DNA of 46,325 bases from Magnetococcales bacterium HCHbin5 (GCA_002753505.1 PEAG01000022.1:1-46325), one strand, 5' to 3'; shown: positions 33,293-42,235, numbered from the stretch's first letter. The notes: generated by a model not told the origin, from the sequence alone. Numbers and translations are program-made.

Positions 33293-34557
33293 ATCTTGTT
33301 CCCCGTCGCACCGATAAAGGTCAGTTCCCGCAACTCCCAGAGGTTGGGCAGCGTGCGGGCAAAATCCGCCGTGTCCTCGCCGAACCGGCAGCGAAAGTAA
33401 AACGTCCCGCTCCAGGTGAGCACCGCACCAACGGCGGGGGGAACGGTGAAGGTCACCAGCCCCGTGGAGGAGATGGCATAGTCGTTGGGTGCAGAGAGGG
33501 TGGTGCCGTTCATCCGGATGGCAGTCAGGGTCTTGATGTTCTCGACTGGCTCCACGAACGAAAAAGAGCCGTGAAAGCCAAAGGCACGGGTCAGTTGGAA
33601 GGCAGTCTGCTCGCCATCTCCGACGCCGAATGGCATGTCGGTACAGACCGAGTCGGTCGGATCGAGAAACAAGAACGACTCGAAACTGCCCCGCCTGCCC
33701 AGAATGAAGCCCTGCAAGGTCTCGTATTCGTAGCGGGGGTTGCCCGCCCGCAACCAGTCGAACAACAGACTGAACCGCCAGACGGGATAGGCCCGGAAGG
33801 CACCCCGTTGCTCCCGTCCGGACGAAGCGGTCTGGATGGAGGTGCGGAATTCCGGGGTTTTCTTCAATTCCCAGGAAAGGCCAGGCAGCGACGGGAAGAC
33901 GGCAAACTGGCTCTTTGGCTCGTAGGGGCTGTAGCTGATGGGACACTCCCACGCCTGTTCCACCCACCGTCGCCAGGGCAATTCCCACTGCCTGTCTACC
34001 GTCTGGCTGTATTCCAGGCTCCACTGCCGGTCGGCCTGGGATTTCTGGACGACATCCCAGCCTTCGTCCCACTGCTGGCTGACAGGGAGTGTGAGCGCAT
34101 ACGGGCAGTCCCACTGGGTGGTGATGGATGCAGGGGCAGCGATGGCAAACAGCTTTTGCGCCCCGCCGATCCAGTCGGTGACATTCGACCACGAGGAGAG
34201 CGTGGTAAAGCTGCTGCCATCGTCGGACCATTGCAGGCTGAACGCCTTGGGGGTCTGGCTGGAGTTGCCGGGGGTAAAGCCCCATTCCGCCACATCGACG
34301 GCGTTGCCTGCGCCAAAATCATACTGAAACCAGCAGGGGGCTGACGGCCCGCCGCTGAGCCAATAGTCGCTTGCGCCATTGTTGTTGAAGAGTTTGTAGG
34401 CGGTGGAGTTGTTGTGGGAAGCCGAAGCGGTGCCGCCGCTGCATTGATCGGCCCCGCCGACGCTCCCCCGGAACTCAGCTTCATAGCCCCGGATAAAGTT
34501 GTCGGATCCAGAGTTGGACTCGGTGATATAAACGCGCCAATACCGATGGGGAGCCAT
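33289..34557 (-). CDS. DUF2460 tail protein with N-terminal discoidin-like domain
   Basis: The 422-residue protein is a fusion. Residues 1-130 are a galactose-binding-like F5/8 type C domain (HRYWRVYITESNS, LSGGPSAPCWFQYDFGAG, LQWSDDGSSFTTL). Residues about 205-422 are the DUF2460 (TIGR02217-like) part with FPSLPGLSWELKKTPEFRT, YETLQGFILGRRGSFESFLF and LTFTVPP-like strands. DUF2460 corresponds to RcGTA gp12, the distal tail ring. The added domain could bind surface sugars. The same discoidin domain occurs at 41,698. The ATG follows a good GGAGG. Confidence 0.85.
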   Translation of the reverse strand: MAPHRYWRVYITESNSGSDNFIRGYEAEFRGSVGGADQCSGGTASASHNNSTAYKLFNNNGASDYWLSGGPSAPCWFQYDFGAGNAVDVAEWGFTPGNSSQTPKAFSLQWSDDGSSFTTLSSWSNVTDWIGGAQKLFAIAAPASITTQWDCPYALTLPVSQQWDEGWDVVQKSQADRQWSLEYSQTVDRQWELPWRRWVEQAWECPISYSPYEPKSQFAVFPSLPGLSWELKKTPEFRTSIQTASSGREQRGAFRAYPVWRFSLLFDWLRAGNPRYEYETLQGFILGRRGSFESFLFLDPTDSVCTDMPFGVGDGEQTAFQLTRAFGFHGSFSFVEPVENIKTLTAIRMNGTTLSAPNDYAISSTGLVTFTVPPAVGAVLTWSGTFYFRCRFGEDTADFARTLPNLWELRELTFIGATGNKI

Positions 34558-34565
34558 GCTACCTC

Positions 34566-35294
34566 CTATGCCGACTCACCGCTGATGGCCATAATCACCT
34601 TGTCCCCAGAAAGGGAAGCGGCTCCGGCGGGCACCGTGCGCCGTTGCCAGACGGCCTGGGCATCGGCAATGCTCGCCACCTCCAGCACGGAGGCCACCCG
34701 GGTGCTTGACGCGGTATAGGCGTTGGCCAAGGTTACTCCGGAGGCCATGGCCAAGGTCGCCTTGTTGCCAGTCCAGGAGACGGCATTGCTGCTGGCCAAG
34801 CGCACAAACTCGGTGTTACCAGACGAGGCATCCACTGAGGTTTTGTCGGAGACGCGGATCAGATCGCCATCCCGGAAAATATTGGCTCCTGTGGAGGCAT
34901 TGCCGTTCTCCACATTCACCGCCAAGGTGGATGCCCCGGCACTGGTGTTGGCGTCCAGAGTGCCCGCCCCATAAAAACGGGTGTAGTCGTCCGCCTCGGC
35001 CTGGGTGTCGGTCGGGGTGCCGGACATCAGGACGACGGTGTCATCCCCCGGTGTGGGGGTCTCGATAAAGATGCGGGCGTTGGTCAGAGCCAAACTGGCC
35101 GCATTGACCACCTTGATAAACACCTTGCGGTATTTGACGGAACCGGCGGTGCGCTCGGCCTGAGAGACATCCGGCCAGATGTTGTTCTTGATGCCGCTCA
35201 CGATTTCCGTGCCAGAGATGGCACCCCCGTTGGCAGTGGTATCGTTGGCGATGGTAGCGGCATACAGTTTGAGTTCGGATGCGACGATGGACAT
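34566..35294 (-). CDS. Phage tail structural protein, unknown family
   Basis: This 242-residue, mostly beta protein has Ala/Thr/Ser-rich strands and no recognised motif. Segments such as NNIWPDVSQAERTAGSVKYRK and FIETPTPGDDTVVLMSGTPT resemble phage structural proteins of tail-associated loci. It lies between the tape measure and the DUF2460 gene, so a minor tail role is likely. The ATG has GGAGAAGC upstream. Its first 97 bases overlap the preceding small frame. The end overlaps the next ribosome binding site. Confidence 0.7.
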   Translation of the reverse strand: MSIVASELKLYAATIANDTTANGGAISGTEIVSGIKNNIWPDVSQAERTAGSVKYRKVFIKVVNAASLALTNARIFIETPTPGDDTVVLMSGTPTDTQAEADDYTRFYGAGTLDANTSAGASTLAVNVENGNASTGANIFRDGDLIRVSDKTSVDASSGNTEFVRLASSNAVSWTGNKATLAMASGVTLANAYTASSTRVASVLEVASIADAQAVWQRRTVPAGAASLSGDKVIMAISGESA

Positions 35295-35545
35295 GGTTGC
35301 TTCTCCAGAAACGACGTGGTGGTCAGTGCCTTAAATGCCTTGTTGATCAGTTTACGTAGGCGTGGATCCAGTGGTTGATTGGTGTCGAATTTTCCCGTAT
35401 CGATGGTGACAGTAGTGCCAGGACTGTCTGGTGCCAGCGCACGGATTTTCTCGGCATCTTCCGGGGGAAGGATGCATCCCGTAGAATGAAAGCCACAAAT
35501 TGGTGGAGTACCGGGAGGGATCTTCCACCAACTGGCCGCGTTCAC
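35198..35545 (-). CDS. Small tail-associated protein, uncertain 3' part
   Basis: The frame opens at a GTG overlapping the tape-measure stop (GTGA) and gives 115 residues. The first 85 look protein-like (PPEDAEKIRALAPDSPGTTVTIDTGKF, RLRKLINKAFKAL). The rest overlaps the next gene by 97 bases and is Pro/Ser-rich, so it may be a readthrough of a decayed stop or a true overlap. I cannot name a family. Confidence 0.45.
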   Translation of the reverse strand: MNAASWWKIPPGTPPICGFHSTGCILPPEDAEKIRALAPDSPGTTVTIDTGKFDTNQPLDPRLRKLINKAFKALTTTSFLEKQPCPSSHPNSNCMPLPSPTIPLPTGVPSLARKS

Positions 35546-38500
35546 CGCACCACCGGAACTGCGTTCCTGGCCAGTTTGCGCAGGGCCGGAGCCAGAGTAT
35601 GGGCATTGCTGTGCAACCAGGATTCAAAGCCTTTGGTATCAAGGGCACTGACATGGATGGTAATATTGCCGCCGCCGGTGCCATTCGTGGCCATTGCCCG
35701 CACGGCATCGGCCTGCGCTCTGGGCAGTACCATTTCCCGCTCGTGTAACTGAGTGACCGGGTTGATACCGGCGGGGATATCAAAGCCCCCCTCGGCGGAA
35801 AACAGGTTTTTCACCAGCGCGATGATGGAGGCAAATACTCCCGCCGCGATGGCGGGTGCCAGGAACGGCCCAACCATCGGGATGGCCGCAATGGAGGCAT
35901 AGGCGTTGGCCATACCGGTCCAGGCGGCCATGCCGATGGATTCGGAATCTGCCGCTGCCTGGGCACCCAGGCCGGTGGCGGCGGCTCCGGCCTTGACCTC
36001 CTCGGTGGCGGTGGCCACGGTGCCCTCGGTGGCCTTGGCCATGTTGACGGCGTTGGAGACCGTCGTCTGGTTTGCAATCCGCACCAGTCCGAAGGCCTTG
36101 CCCAGTTCGGTTTCGGCCAACTGGTTTTCTGCCCACAGGCTGAACCGTTTGGCCAGAAAGCCGGTGAACTGGTCCAACTCTGCTTTGAGCAGGGTGTTCA
36201 TGGCCTGCTGGACGGTGGTCTGATGGGTCACCAGGCCGGACAGGGAACTGCTGATGGCGGTCTGGACGGGAGCCATCATGGCCTGGAAGTCGTGATGTGC
36301 CTGAATGGCCAGATCGTTGTTGCTCTTCTGGATGGCCAGATTGTGGTTCAGGACAGCCAGTTTGATATCGTTCTGTAGCTTGATCTGTTCGGTGCTGCCC
36401 TGCCGTTTCAACGCCAGTTCGGCCTCCATGGCACGCATCGTGTTTTGGAAGCTTTGCTCCTCCAGTGCCTGTTTGGCCTGCATCACCTCCCGAACCGACT
36501 GGATCTCCATTTCCTGGTTGAAACGGAGGGACTCCTGCTGCCAGGCAATCCGATTGTCGGCGATGGATTTTTCCAAGCCGATCTGCAGGCTGGCAAACTC
36601 GTTCATCTTGGCGCGGTGGGCCCGTTCCTCGGATTCGATGACACGACGGGAGCGGATGAACTCCTTGGACTCATAGCCGTAGGCGTCGCCGACTTCCTTG
36701 GCGGCCTTTTTGGCGATGTCGATGCGCTGCTGACTCCCCTCCAGGGTTTTGTCCATCTCCTCGCGGAGAGTTTCCAGACGCGCATTCAGGCTATCATGGG
36801 CCTGCTGCTTGTGGATCTGGTAGATCTCATGATCGATATGCGCCAGATCCTTTTCGCTCAGGCCGACGAGGGATCGCTTCGCCTGCCAGAACTGCTCCTC
36901 CATCTGCAGGGTCTCGCGGAAATAGTTGCCGGAGGCCTCCTTCTGGCGGTCCAGTTCGGCTTTGAACTCCTGGAAGCGGTCTTCTGGCTCTGGTACATGG
37001 GGCTTCCCCGGCGGATTGGCGGGACTTTGGAGCGCGGCCACCTCAGCATCGGCCTTTTTCTTGCGTTCCGAGGCGCGTTGGGTGGATTGCTCCTGTTCGC
37101 CAATGGCCCCGGCCAGTTCGGGAGAAGTGGCCTTCAGTACGTTTTTCTGTCGCTCGAATTCGGTTTTTCGGCGGGCTTTGTCCGCTTCCTGCTGTTTGGC
37201 GCGTTCGTTTTGCTGTTTCAGCGCATCATCCTGACGCTTCACCGCATCGGTAAGATGGTCCATCTTGCCAGCGGTCTCGGTGGCTTCCTCGCCCCAGAGG
37301 TGAATATACTTGCCAGCCTCATAAACGCCCCAAACCGCCAGACCAATGAGGCTGGTCTTGACCGCCCGGTTCAGAAGCACCACGGAAGCGGTGGCTCCCT
37401 CGCCAGCCACGGCCAATCCCCACAGTGCGCTGGTCAGGGGGATGACGCCCAGCACCATGGCCGCAAAGGCGGCAATGAGCAGACCGGCACCCTCGATGTT
37501 TTTGCGGGTTTCATCATCCAGGGCGAGAAATGCCTGGACCAGACCATGGATGATGGTGCTGGTCCGTTCGGCATTGGGCGCGAGATCCTCTCCCGCCTTC
37601 TGGCTGAGCACCCCCAGAATGGCGGAAAGCCGCTCCATGGCACCGCCCAAGCCGCCTTCAATATGCTCGGCGGCTTTTCTGGAAGAGTCACCGGAGGCGA
37701 GCAGTTCCTTTCTGAACGCCTGGATGACGGGAACCCCCTTGTTCAGCACCACATTCATGGCATCGCTGTGGTGCATGCCGAACAGGATCGACATGTCGGT
37801 GGCGTTGGCACCGGCCTTTTCCAACTGCTTGAAAATGTCGACCAGGGGGATCAGCTTGCCCGGACTCGATTGGAAGACCAGCCCCAGCCGATCCATCACC
37901 TCCTGCATCTGCCGGGTGGGGTTCAGCATTCTCTGTAAAGAAGCGGCCAACGCTGTCCCGGCCCGCTCGCCACGATAACCGCCATCGGCCATTACCCCGA
38001 TGACGGCGGCCAGATCCAGAAAATCGATGCCTGCCGATTTGGCGGTGGCAGCGGATCTCTTGAGAGACTCGCCGACGGCATTGACGGTGGTCATCGACGA
38101 CTGAGCCGTCTGGACGATCACGTCGCTGATGGCGGTCAGATGGTTGGTCTTGAACCCGGAGCTGTTCATGATGGTCAGCAGGGTGTCTGCCGACTGCTTG
38201 ATGTCCGGGATACCATTGCCCAATTCACCGGCGGCCACCGTCGCCATGTGCATCACGGTGGGCAGGGCCTGCATGGCATCGTCTGCTTTCATGCCTGCGG
38301 TGGCCAATACCAATAACCCATCCGCTGCACTCTTGGCCGAGAAGGTGGTGGTTTTTCCCATCTCCTCGGCATAGCTGCGCAGGGCTTGGGTCTGTTCGCT
38401 GGAGGTCTCCATGGCAACCTCTACCCGGCGCATCACCGTGTCGAATTCAGCGAACCTGGTCAGGGTGCTGGTGGATACCTGCTGCAGGGAGTACATGGCC

Positions 38501-39513
38501 GCAAGCAGCGTCCCGGCCGCCGTGGCCACGCTGTGCATGGAGGTACCGGTGCCGGACATTTCCCTCTGCAACTCGGAGGTCTTCACCTTGAGTTGCTCGT
38601 GGGCCCGCGCCAGATCCCGGCTGGAAGCCTGCCCGGAAGCAGCAAGCTGCTGGTAGGCGTTTTTCAGCTTCTGGATCTCCTCCTGCACCTCACGGACGGG
38701 GCGCACCCCGAGTTGGGCAAACAAGCCCATGATGCGGGCATGCTCCTGCAACCGTTCGTTGGCCTGTTGCAGATTGGTGCGCAGGCGTTCCTCTTCGGAC
38801 GAGAGGGTGCGCACACTGATACCGGCGGCAGAGAGTCCTACCGCCGCCTGCTGCACTGCCAACCGGGCCGCCTGCTGGGCTTCCCCCAGACGGGTGACCT
38901 CGGCCTGGGCGGCCTGGAAGCCCTTGGTCATTTTCTCTGTGGCACCGGGGGTCTTTTCAATCTCGGCGGTCAGGCGATTGATGTCCGCCATCGTCCGTTT
39001 GACCACCGTACCAAGGCCGGTGGATTCATCCTGCATGCGCTTCAATTCGGCACGGGCGGTGGCCAACTCTCGCGCCATCTCGACGGTTGGGTTGCTCGCC
39101 TGCCGGAATTGTGCAGACAGCTCCTGCACTTTTGCCCGGAATTGTGCGGTGGCCGCCGCCGATGCCTTTTCCTCCTCGATAAATTTGGCAAAGGACTCCT
39201 TGGCCCCGGCCAAGTCCGCTTTCAGCTTTTCCAGGGGGGCATTGGCCTCGGCGATCTGCCGGGCATAGTCCGCCATGGCCAGTTGAGCAGAGCGGAGCGA
39301 TTGATGGGTATCCGCCAGTTGCTGGCGCACCTGCTTCAGGCGGTCGATGTCTGCCAAGCCGGACATGGCAGAAGAGAGTTTGGCCCCTTCGGCGGCGGCC
39401 GCACCGGTCAGGCCGGAAAGGATCTTGTTGAACTCCTGCTGCACCTGGGCCGTGGCCCGGACGAACTGCTCCACGTTCATCCGCAGGAAAAATTCCAGGG
39501 TGTTGTTGGACAT
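35542..39513 (-). CDS. Phage tail tape measure protein (TP901 type)
   Basis: This 1,323-residue protein has a long coiled coil in its first 300 residues. A TP901-type core follows at about 355-560 (RFAEFDTVMRRVEVAMETSS, GKTTTFSAKSAADGLLVLAT, AGVGIDF-like LDLAAVIGVMADGG). A hydrophobic stretch (FAAMVLGVIPLTSALWGLAV, about 700-720) follows, then a second coiled coil and a terminal hydrophobic segment (VGPFLAPAIAAGVFASIIAL). At about 0.15 nm per residue its length would give a tail near 200 nm (family rule, inference). It follows the chaperone pair, the normal siphovirus order. Confidence 0.9.
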   Translation of the reverse strand: MSNNTLEFFLRMNVEQFVRATAQVQQEFNKILSGLTGAAAAEGAKLSSAMSGLADIDRLKQVRQQLADTHQSLRSAQLAMADYARQIAEANAPLEKLKADLAGAKESFAKFIEEEKASAAATAQFRAKVQELSAQFRQASNPTVEMARELATARAELKRMQDESTGLGTVVKRTMADINRLTAEIEKTPGATEKMTKGFQAAQAEVTRLGEAQQAARLAVQQAAVGLSAAGISVRTLSSEEERLRTNLQQANERLQEHARIMGLFAQLGVRPVREVQEEIQKLKNAYQQLAASGQASSRDLARAHEQLKVKTSELQREMSGTGTSMHSVATAAGTLLAAMYSLQQVSTSTLTRFAEFDTVMRRVEVAMETSSEQTQALRSYAEEMGKTTTFSAKSAADGLLVLATAGMKADDAMQALPTVMHMATVAAGELGNGIPDIKQSADTLLTIMNSSGFKTNHLTAISDVIVQTAQSSMTTVNAVGESLKRSAATAKSAGIDFLDLAAVIGVMADGGYRGERAGTALAASLQRMLNPTRQMQEVMDRLGLVFQSSPGKLIPLVDIFKQLEKAGANATDMSILFGMHHSDAMNVVLNKGVPVIQAFRKELLASGDSSRKAAEHIEGGLGGAMERLSAILGVLSQKAGEDLAPNAERTSTIIHGLVQAFLALDDETRKNIEGAGLLIAAFAAMVLGVIPLTSALWGLAVAGEGATASVVLLNRAVKTSLIGLAVWGVYEAGKYIHLWGEEATETAGKMDHLTDAVKRQDDALKQQNERAKQQEADKARRKTEFERQKNVLKATSPELAGAIGEQEQSTQRASERKKKADAEVAALQSPANPPGKPHVPEPEDRFQEFKAELDRQKEASGNYFRETLQMEEQFWQAKRSLVGLSEKDLAHIDHEIYQIHKQQAHDSLNARLETLREEMDKTLEGSQQRIDIAKKAAKEVGDAYGYESKEFIRSRRVIESEERAHRAKMNEFASLQIGLEKSIADNRIAWQQESLRFNQEMEIQSVREVMQAKQALEEQSFQNTMRAMEAELALKRQGSTEQIKLQNDIKLAVLNHNLAIQKSNNDLAIQAHHDFQAMMAPVQTAISSSLSGLVTHQTTVQQAMNTLLKAELDQFTGFLAKRFSLWAENQLAETELGKAFGLVRIANQTTVSNAVNMAKATEGTVATATEEVKAGAAATGLGAQAAADSESIGMAAWTGMANAYASIAAIPMVGPFLAPAIAAGVFASIIALVKNLFSAEGGFDIPAGINPVTQLHEREMVLPRAQADAVRAMATNGTGGGNITIHVSALDTKGFESWLHSNAHTLAPALRKLARNAVPVVR

Positions 39514-39516
39514 GGT

Positions 39517-39852
39517 CTATTTTCCTGTCTGAAAGCTGGCCACGAGAGCTGTTTTGACCATCTCTCCGGCCACCAGGAACAGCGTGGGGTGCATCTCCCG
39601 GAACACTACCCATACCTGCTCGCATTCGGACAGCGAGAGATCCTCCAGGTTTTCCCCTGCAGGCGGGACAATGTTCTCCCACTCCAGCAGGATGAGCAGT
39701 TGCGGCAGACGCTCGGTCAGCAGGGTGAGCATCTCCGTATTTTTCAGATCCTGGGAGATGCTGCGCAGGAATTTCAGAACATCTTTCGGGCGCAGCTCGT
39801 GCAGAATCACCGTCCGGCCCGCTCCCAGGTCGACTGTTTTTGTGACGCGCAT
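39517..39852 (-). CDS. Tail assembly-associated protein
   Basis: The 111-residue acidic/hydrophobic protein begins MRVTKTVDLGAGRTVILHELRPKDVL, the pattern of small tail-assembly proteins encoded just before the tape measure. Leucine-rich helices (LTERLPQLLILLEWENI, REMHPTLFLVAGEMVKT) suggest a helical adaptor. Its stop is 4 bp before the tape-measure start. Family unnamed. Confidence 0.65.
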   Translation of the reverse strand: MRVTKTVDLGAGRTVILHELRPKDVLKFLRSISQDLKNTEMLTLLTERLPQLLILLEWENIVPPAGENLEDLSLSECEQVWVVFREMHPTLFLVAGEMVKTALVASFQTGK

Positions 39853-39879
39853 TGTTTTGGTCCATTCGCTGTGGGTTGA

Positions 39880-40068
39880 TCAGAGTCCGAGGTACCGGGC
39901 AGCCAGCCAGTGGACGGGCGGATTTTTTGCCCAGTACTGATTGAGGGCTATCAGGCGGGGCAGAGTGAGACAGTCGTCGATATACTCCCAGGTCCAGCCG
40001 GTTGAGGCGATGACGTGGGCGTAAATTTCGTCCCAGTGCAGTTCCTCTACCCCGCCATCGCTTCCCCC
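39880..40068 (-). CDS. Tail chaperone extension (GT-like T part, predicted -1 frameshift)
   Basis: This 62-codon frame has no ATG, GTG or TTG start in the relevant region and overlaps the end of the tail chaperone gene. It encodes LHWDEIYAHVIASTGWTWEYIDD and LPRLIALNQYWAKNPPVHW, which looks like a real small tail protein. A run of five G (40064-40068) allows the GGG codon of the upstream gene to slip back one base and pair again. Its position before the tape measure fits the G/GT pair of lambda-like phages. It was inferred from codons and is not yet proven. Confidence 0.6.
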   Translation of the reverse strand, partial: GGSDGGVEELHWDEIYAHVIASTGWTWEYIDDCLTLPRLIALNQYWAKNPPVHWLAARYLGL

Positions 40069-40355
40069 GACCGCACCAGCCCGGAAGCCCGCATGATGGC
40101 CTCCATCAGGATGGGCATGCTGGCCAGGTCCACCAGATCCTCCACATCCTCCAACTGGAGGGCGGGATAGTTGCGAGAAAGTGCGGCATGGATCACCTGG
40201 AGGGAGCTGTCAATCTGCTCGATGGAAAATGGGCCGCCCTGCAGGGACTGGAAATGGGGCATCAACCGTTTGAGTTGTCCCAAACTCAGGGCCGGGACCA
40301 CCCAGTCACTGCCGGCAAAATGGACCATGACGCCTTCGTGTGGGGGAATAGTCAT
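40047..40355 (-). CDS. Tail assembly chaperone (gpG-like)
   Basis: The 102-residue protein is mostly helical after an N-terminal strand (HEGVMVHFAGSDWVVPALS, LGQLKRLMPHFQSLQGGPFS). It lies between tail tube and tape measure, where the G-type chaperone is always encoded. The ATG shares its A with the stop of the tail-tube gene (TGATG). Its last codons include the run of five G where the -1 shift is predicted. Confidence 0.72.
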   Translation of the reverse strand: MTIPPHEGVMVHFAGSDWVVPALSLGQLKRLMPHFQSLQGGPFSIEQIDSSLQVIHAALSRNYPALQLEDVEDLVDLASMPILMEAIMRASGLVRSGEAMAG

Positions 40356-41263
40356 CACACACTCTCCAGGTCAATCTGGCAGAAGGCACTGATATCGGTG
40401 CCGGTCTTGGTGTCGTCGGACAACACCTTGGCCGTCAGAGTCAGCTTGGCAAAATCATCGCTGATCAGGCCCAGTTCCTTGGTGGGAGAGAAAGTCACCC
40501 GGTACATCACCACCTTCAGCCCCTTGCCATTGCGGGCAAAGTTTTTCCCGGCAAAGACCACCCGGTACTCCTCCCCGGCACCGACCAGTGCCTGGATGTT
40601 GTAGCCTGCCGAGGTGGTGTAGGAGACCTCGACCGGGGTGCCTGCCTCGTCAATCTTGGCAGAAGTGGCCGGAATGAAGAGGCCCGCCGAGTTGATCTCA
40701 TACTCGCTGACGGTCAGGGCCATGCTGCCCATGTCCGTCCAGGTGACGGTACCGTCGGTGGTGTCGGTACTGTCTGTTTTCCATGTCGGAGCAGAACCTC
40801 CACTGCTGCCAGCCGCCTTGCACTTGTAGAAGTGCGTGCCGGTAGCGGGTTTGACAATCTGTCCGATGGTGTAGGCCGTGGTAGCCGCCCAGGTGGCCGG
40901 TGCCACCGACACCGAGACACTCTTCGGCGAGACACCCTGCAACTCGACCAGCCCGCCGGGATAGGCGGTGTGGGTTTCGCTGGTCACCGGAATCGCGCTG
41001 GTGGATTCCTCGACGGCACGCAAGGCCAGCACGAGGTTGTGGACGTCGGCACTGGCAAAGGTAATGGAGGCCTCCACCTTTTCGATAAAACTGACGCTCT
41101 CGGCCAAACCGCTCCCCTTCACATAATCTTTGAGCTCCTTGGTGGTCTCCGTGATGTCCAGCTTGAACTCCGGCACCTGACCGACGAAGCGCATCTTGCC
41201 ACCGGATCGCTTGCCGATAAAAAGCGGCCCGGAACCGATATAACCGACCTGATTGGTTGCCAT
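40355..41263 (-). CDS. Major tail tube protein with inserted carbohydrate-binding-like module
   Basis: The 302-residue protein begins MATNQVGYIGSGPLFIGKRSG and has the alternating strands of a tail tube, with FVGQVPEFKLDITETTKELK and VKGSGLAESVSFIEKVEASI. Residues about 126-184 form an inserted module (WAATTAYTIGQIVKPATGTHF then YKCKAAGSSGGSAPTW and DGTVTWTDMG). It resembles chitin-binding type 3 / CBM5-12 sequences often found in phage proteins. This domain would project from the tail surface. The start at 41,263 lies after a poly-A-like TTTTTTTT on the complement, so the AAAAAAAATGG context has a weak ribosome site. Confidence 0.78.
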   Translation of the reverse strand: MATNQVGYIGSGPLFIGKRSGGKMRFVGQVPEFKLDITETTKELKDYVKGSGLAESVSFIEKVEASITFASADVHNLVLALRAVEESTSAIPVTSETHTAYPGGLVELQGVSPKSVSVSVAPATWAATTAYTIGQIVKPATGTHFYKCKAAGSSGGSAPTWKTDSTDTTDGTVTWTDMGSMALTVSEYEINSAGLFIPATSAKIDEAGTPVEVSYTTSAGYNIQALVGAGEEYRVVFAGKNFARNGKGLKVVMYRVTFSPTKELGLISDDFAKLTLTAKVLSDDTKTGTDISAFCQIDLESV

Positions 41264-41277
41264 TTTTTTTGATCCTC

Positions 41278-41691
41278 TCAAACGTTGAAGACAAATGAGG
41301 TAGAGAATGCCAGAGGGAAGTAGAACGCCGTGCTGGGCGAATAATCGTGGCTGAAGCCGGATTTGACGCGCCGGAATGGCGAGAAGGTCTCCCCCTCCGG
41401 TTGCCAACCGTTCAGGGCCTGGATCACCTGACTGATCAACGACCCGGCCTCGTTTTCGGCATCCCTGACCACCACAATGCAGGTCCAAACCTGCTCGATT
41501 TTCTGTGCGGTCCCGGACAAGTTGACTTCCCCTGGCCGGTCCTCCTCCAGCAGGATCAGCACCGCTGGTGGGGTGTCAAAATGCTCCTGGAGCTTCGACA
41601 TCCCCCAGGTGGACTGCACAGTGACAGTGCTGAGCAGTTGGTCTTTGAGTCTGGCCACGATGAGTGGCTCTACTGCGAGATAATCTTCCAT
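41278..41691 (-). CDS. Phage tail terminator-like protein
   Basis: The 137-residue protein begins MEDYLAVEPLIVARLKDQL, followed by TPPAVLILLEEDRPG and a C-terminal strand (STAFYFPLAFSTSFVF). Small proteins of this size and pattern immediately before the tail tube gene are tail terminator/completion proteins (Mu gp37, lambda U-like). It is the usual position. Family assignment by context; moderately sure. Confidence 0.65.
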   Translation of the reverse strand: MEDYLAVEPLIVARLKDQLLSTVTVQSTWGMSKLQEHFDTPPAVLILLEEDRPGEVNLSGTAQKIEQVWTCIVVVRDAENEAGSLISQVIQALNGWQPEGETFSPFRRVKSGFSHDYSPSTAFYFPLAFSTSFVFNV

Positions 41692-41697
41692 CGTGCG

Positions 41698-42222
41698 TCA
41701 TCCTCCAGTCATTAGTGGGTTGCCTCTCCACAACACCCTTCCCCCCGAACAGCGGAATTGCCACGGGGGAGTGGTCGGCGGTGGCGTGGGTGGAGGTGGC
41801 GGGTCCGAGACAACGAACAGTTTTTCCAGGCCGCCGATCCAGTCGTTGATCCCAGACCAGGAAGCCGCCGTGGTGAAATGGGTGCCATCGTCGGACCACT
41901 GGAGAACAAAATCCTCCGGTGACTCCTCCCAGCCCCGTGACACCATCTTGATTTCTGCCACAATGACGGCATGTCCTGCCCCAAAGTCGTACTGAAACCA
42001 GGAGTCTTCCGAGGGTCCGCCGTTGATCCAATATTCGCTGGGGTTATTGTCGAACAATCGGTAGGCCCGGTCAGTGCGGTGGGAGGCTGAGGCCACCCCG
42101 CCATCGCATTGGTCAGGACCACCCGGTGTGCCTCTGAACTCCACCTCGTAGAGACAGACCTGCATGGTGGCACCAAAGGTGGACCGGGTGATGTAGATGC
42201 GCCAGTAGCGGTGCGGCAGCAT
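41698..42222 (-). CDS. Discoidin-like (F5/8 type C) phage protein
   Basis: The 174-residue protein is a single galactose-binding-like domain (about 1-130). A proline-rich tail (SDPPPPPTPPPTTPPWQFR) follows it. Segments HRYWRIYITRSTF, GGPDQCDGGVASASH, INGGPSEDSWFQYDFGAG and LQWSDDGTHFTTAASW closely parallel the N-terminal domain of the DUF2460 protein. The proline linker could connect to another tail part. AGGGGGACAAGAC is the ribosome site. It probably decorates the tail and binds a sugar or surface. Confidence 0.7.
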   Translation of the reverse strand: MLPHRYWRIYITRSTFGATMQVCLYEVEFRGTPGGPDQCDGGVASASHRTDRAYRLFDNNPSEYWINGGPSEDSWFQYDFGAGHAVIVAEIKMVSRGWEESPEDFVLQWSDDGTHFTTAASWSGINDWIGGLEKLFVVSDPPPPPTPPPTTPPWQFRCSGGRVLWRGNPLMTGG

Positions 42223-42235
42223 GTCTTGTCCCCCT

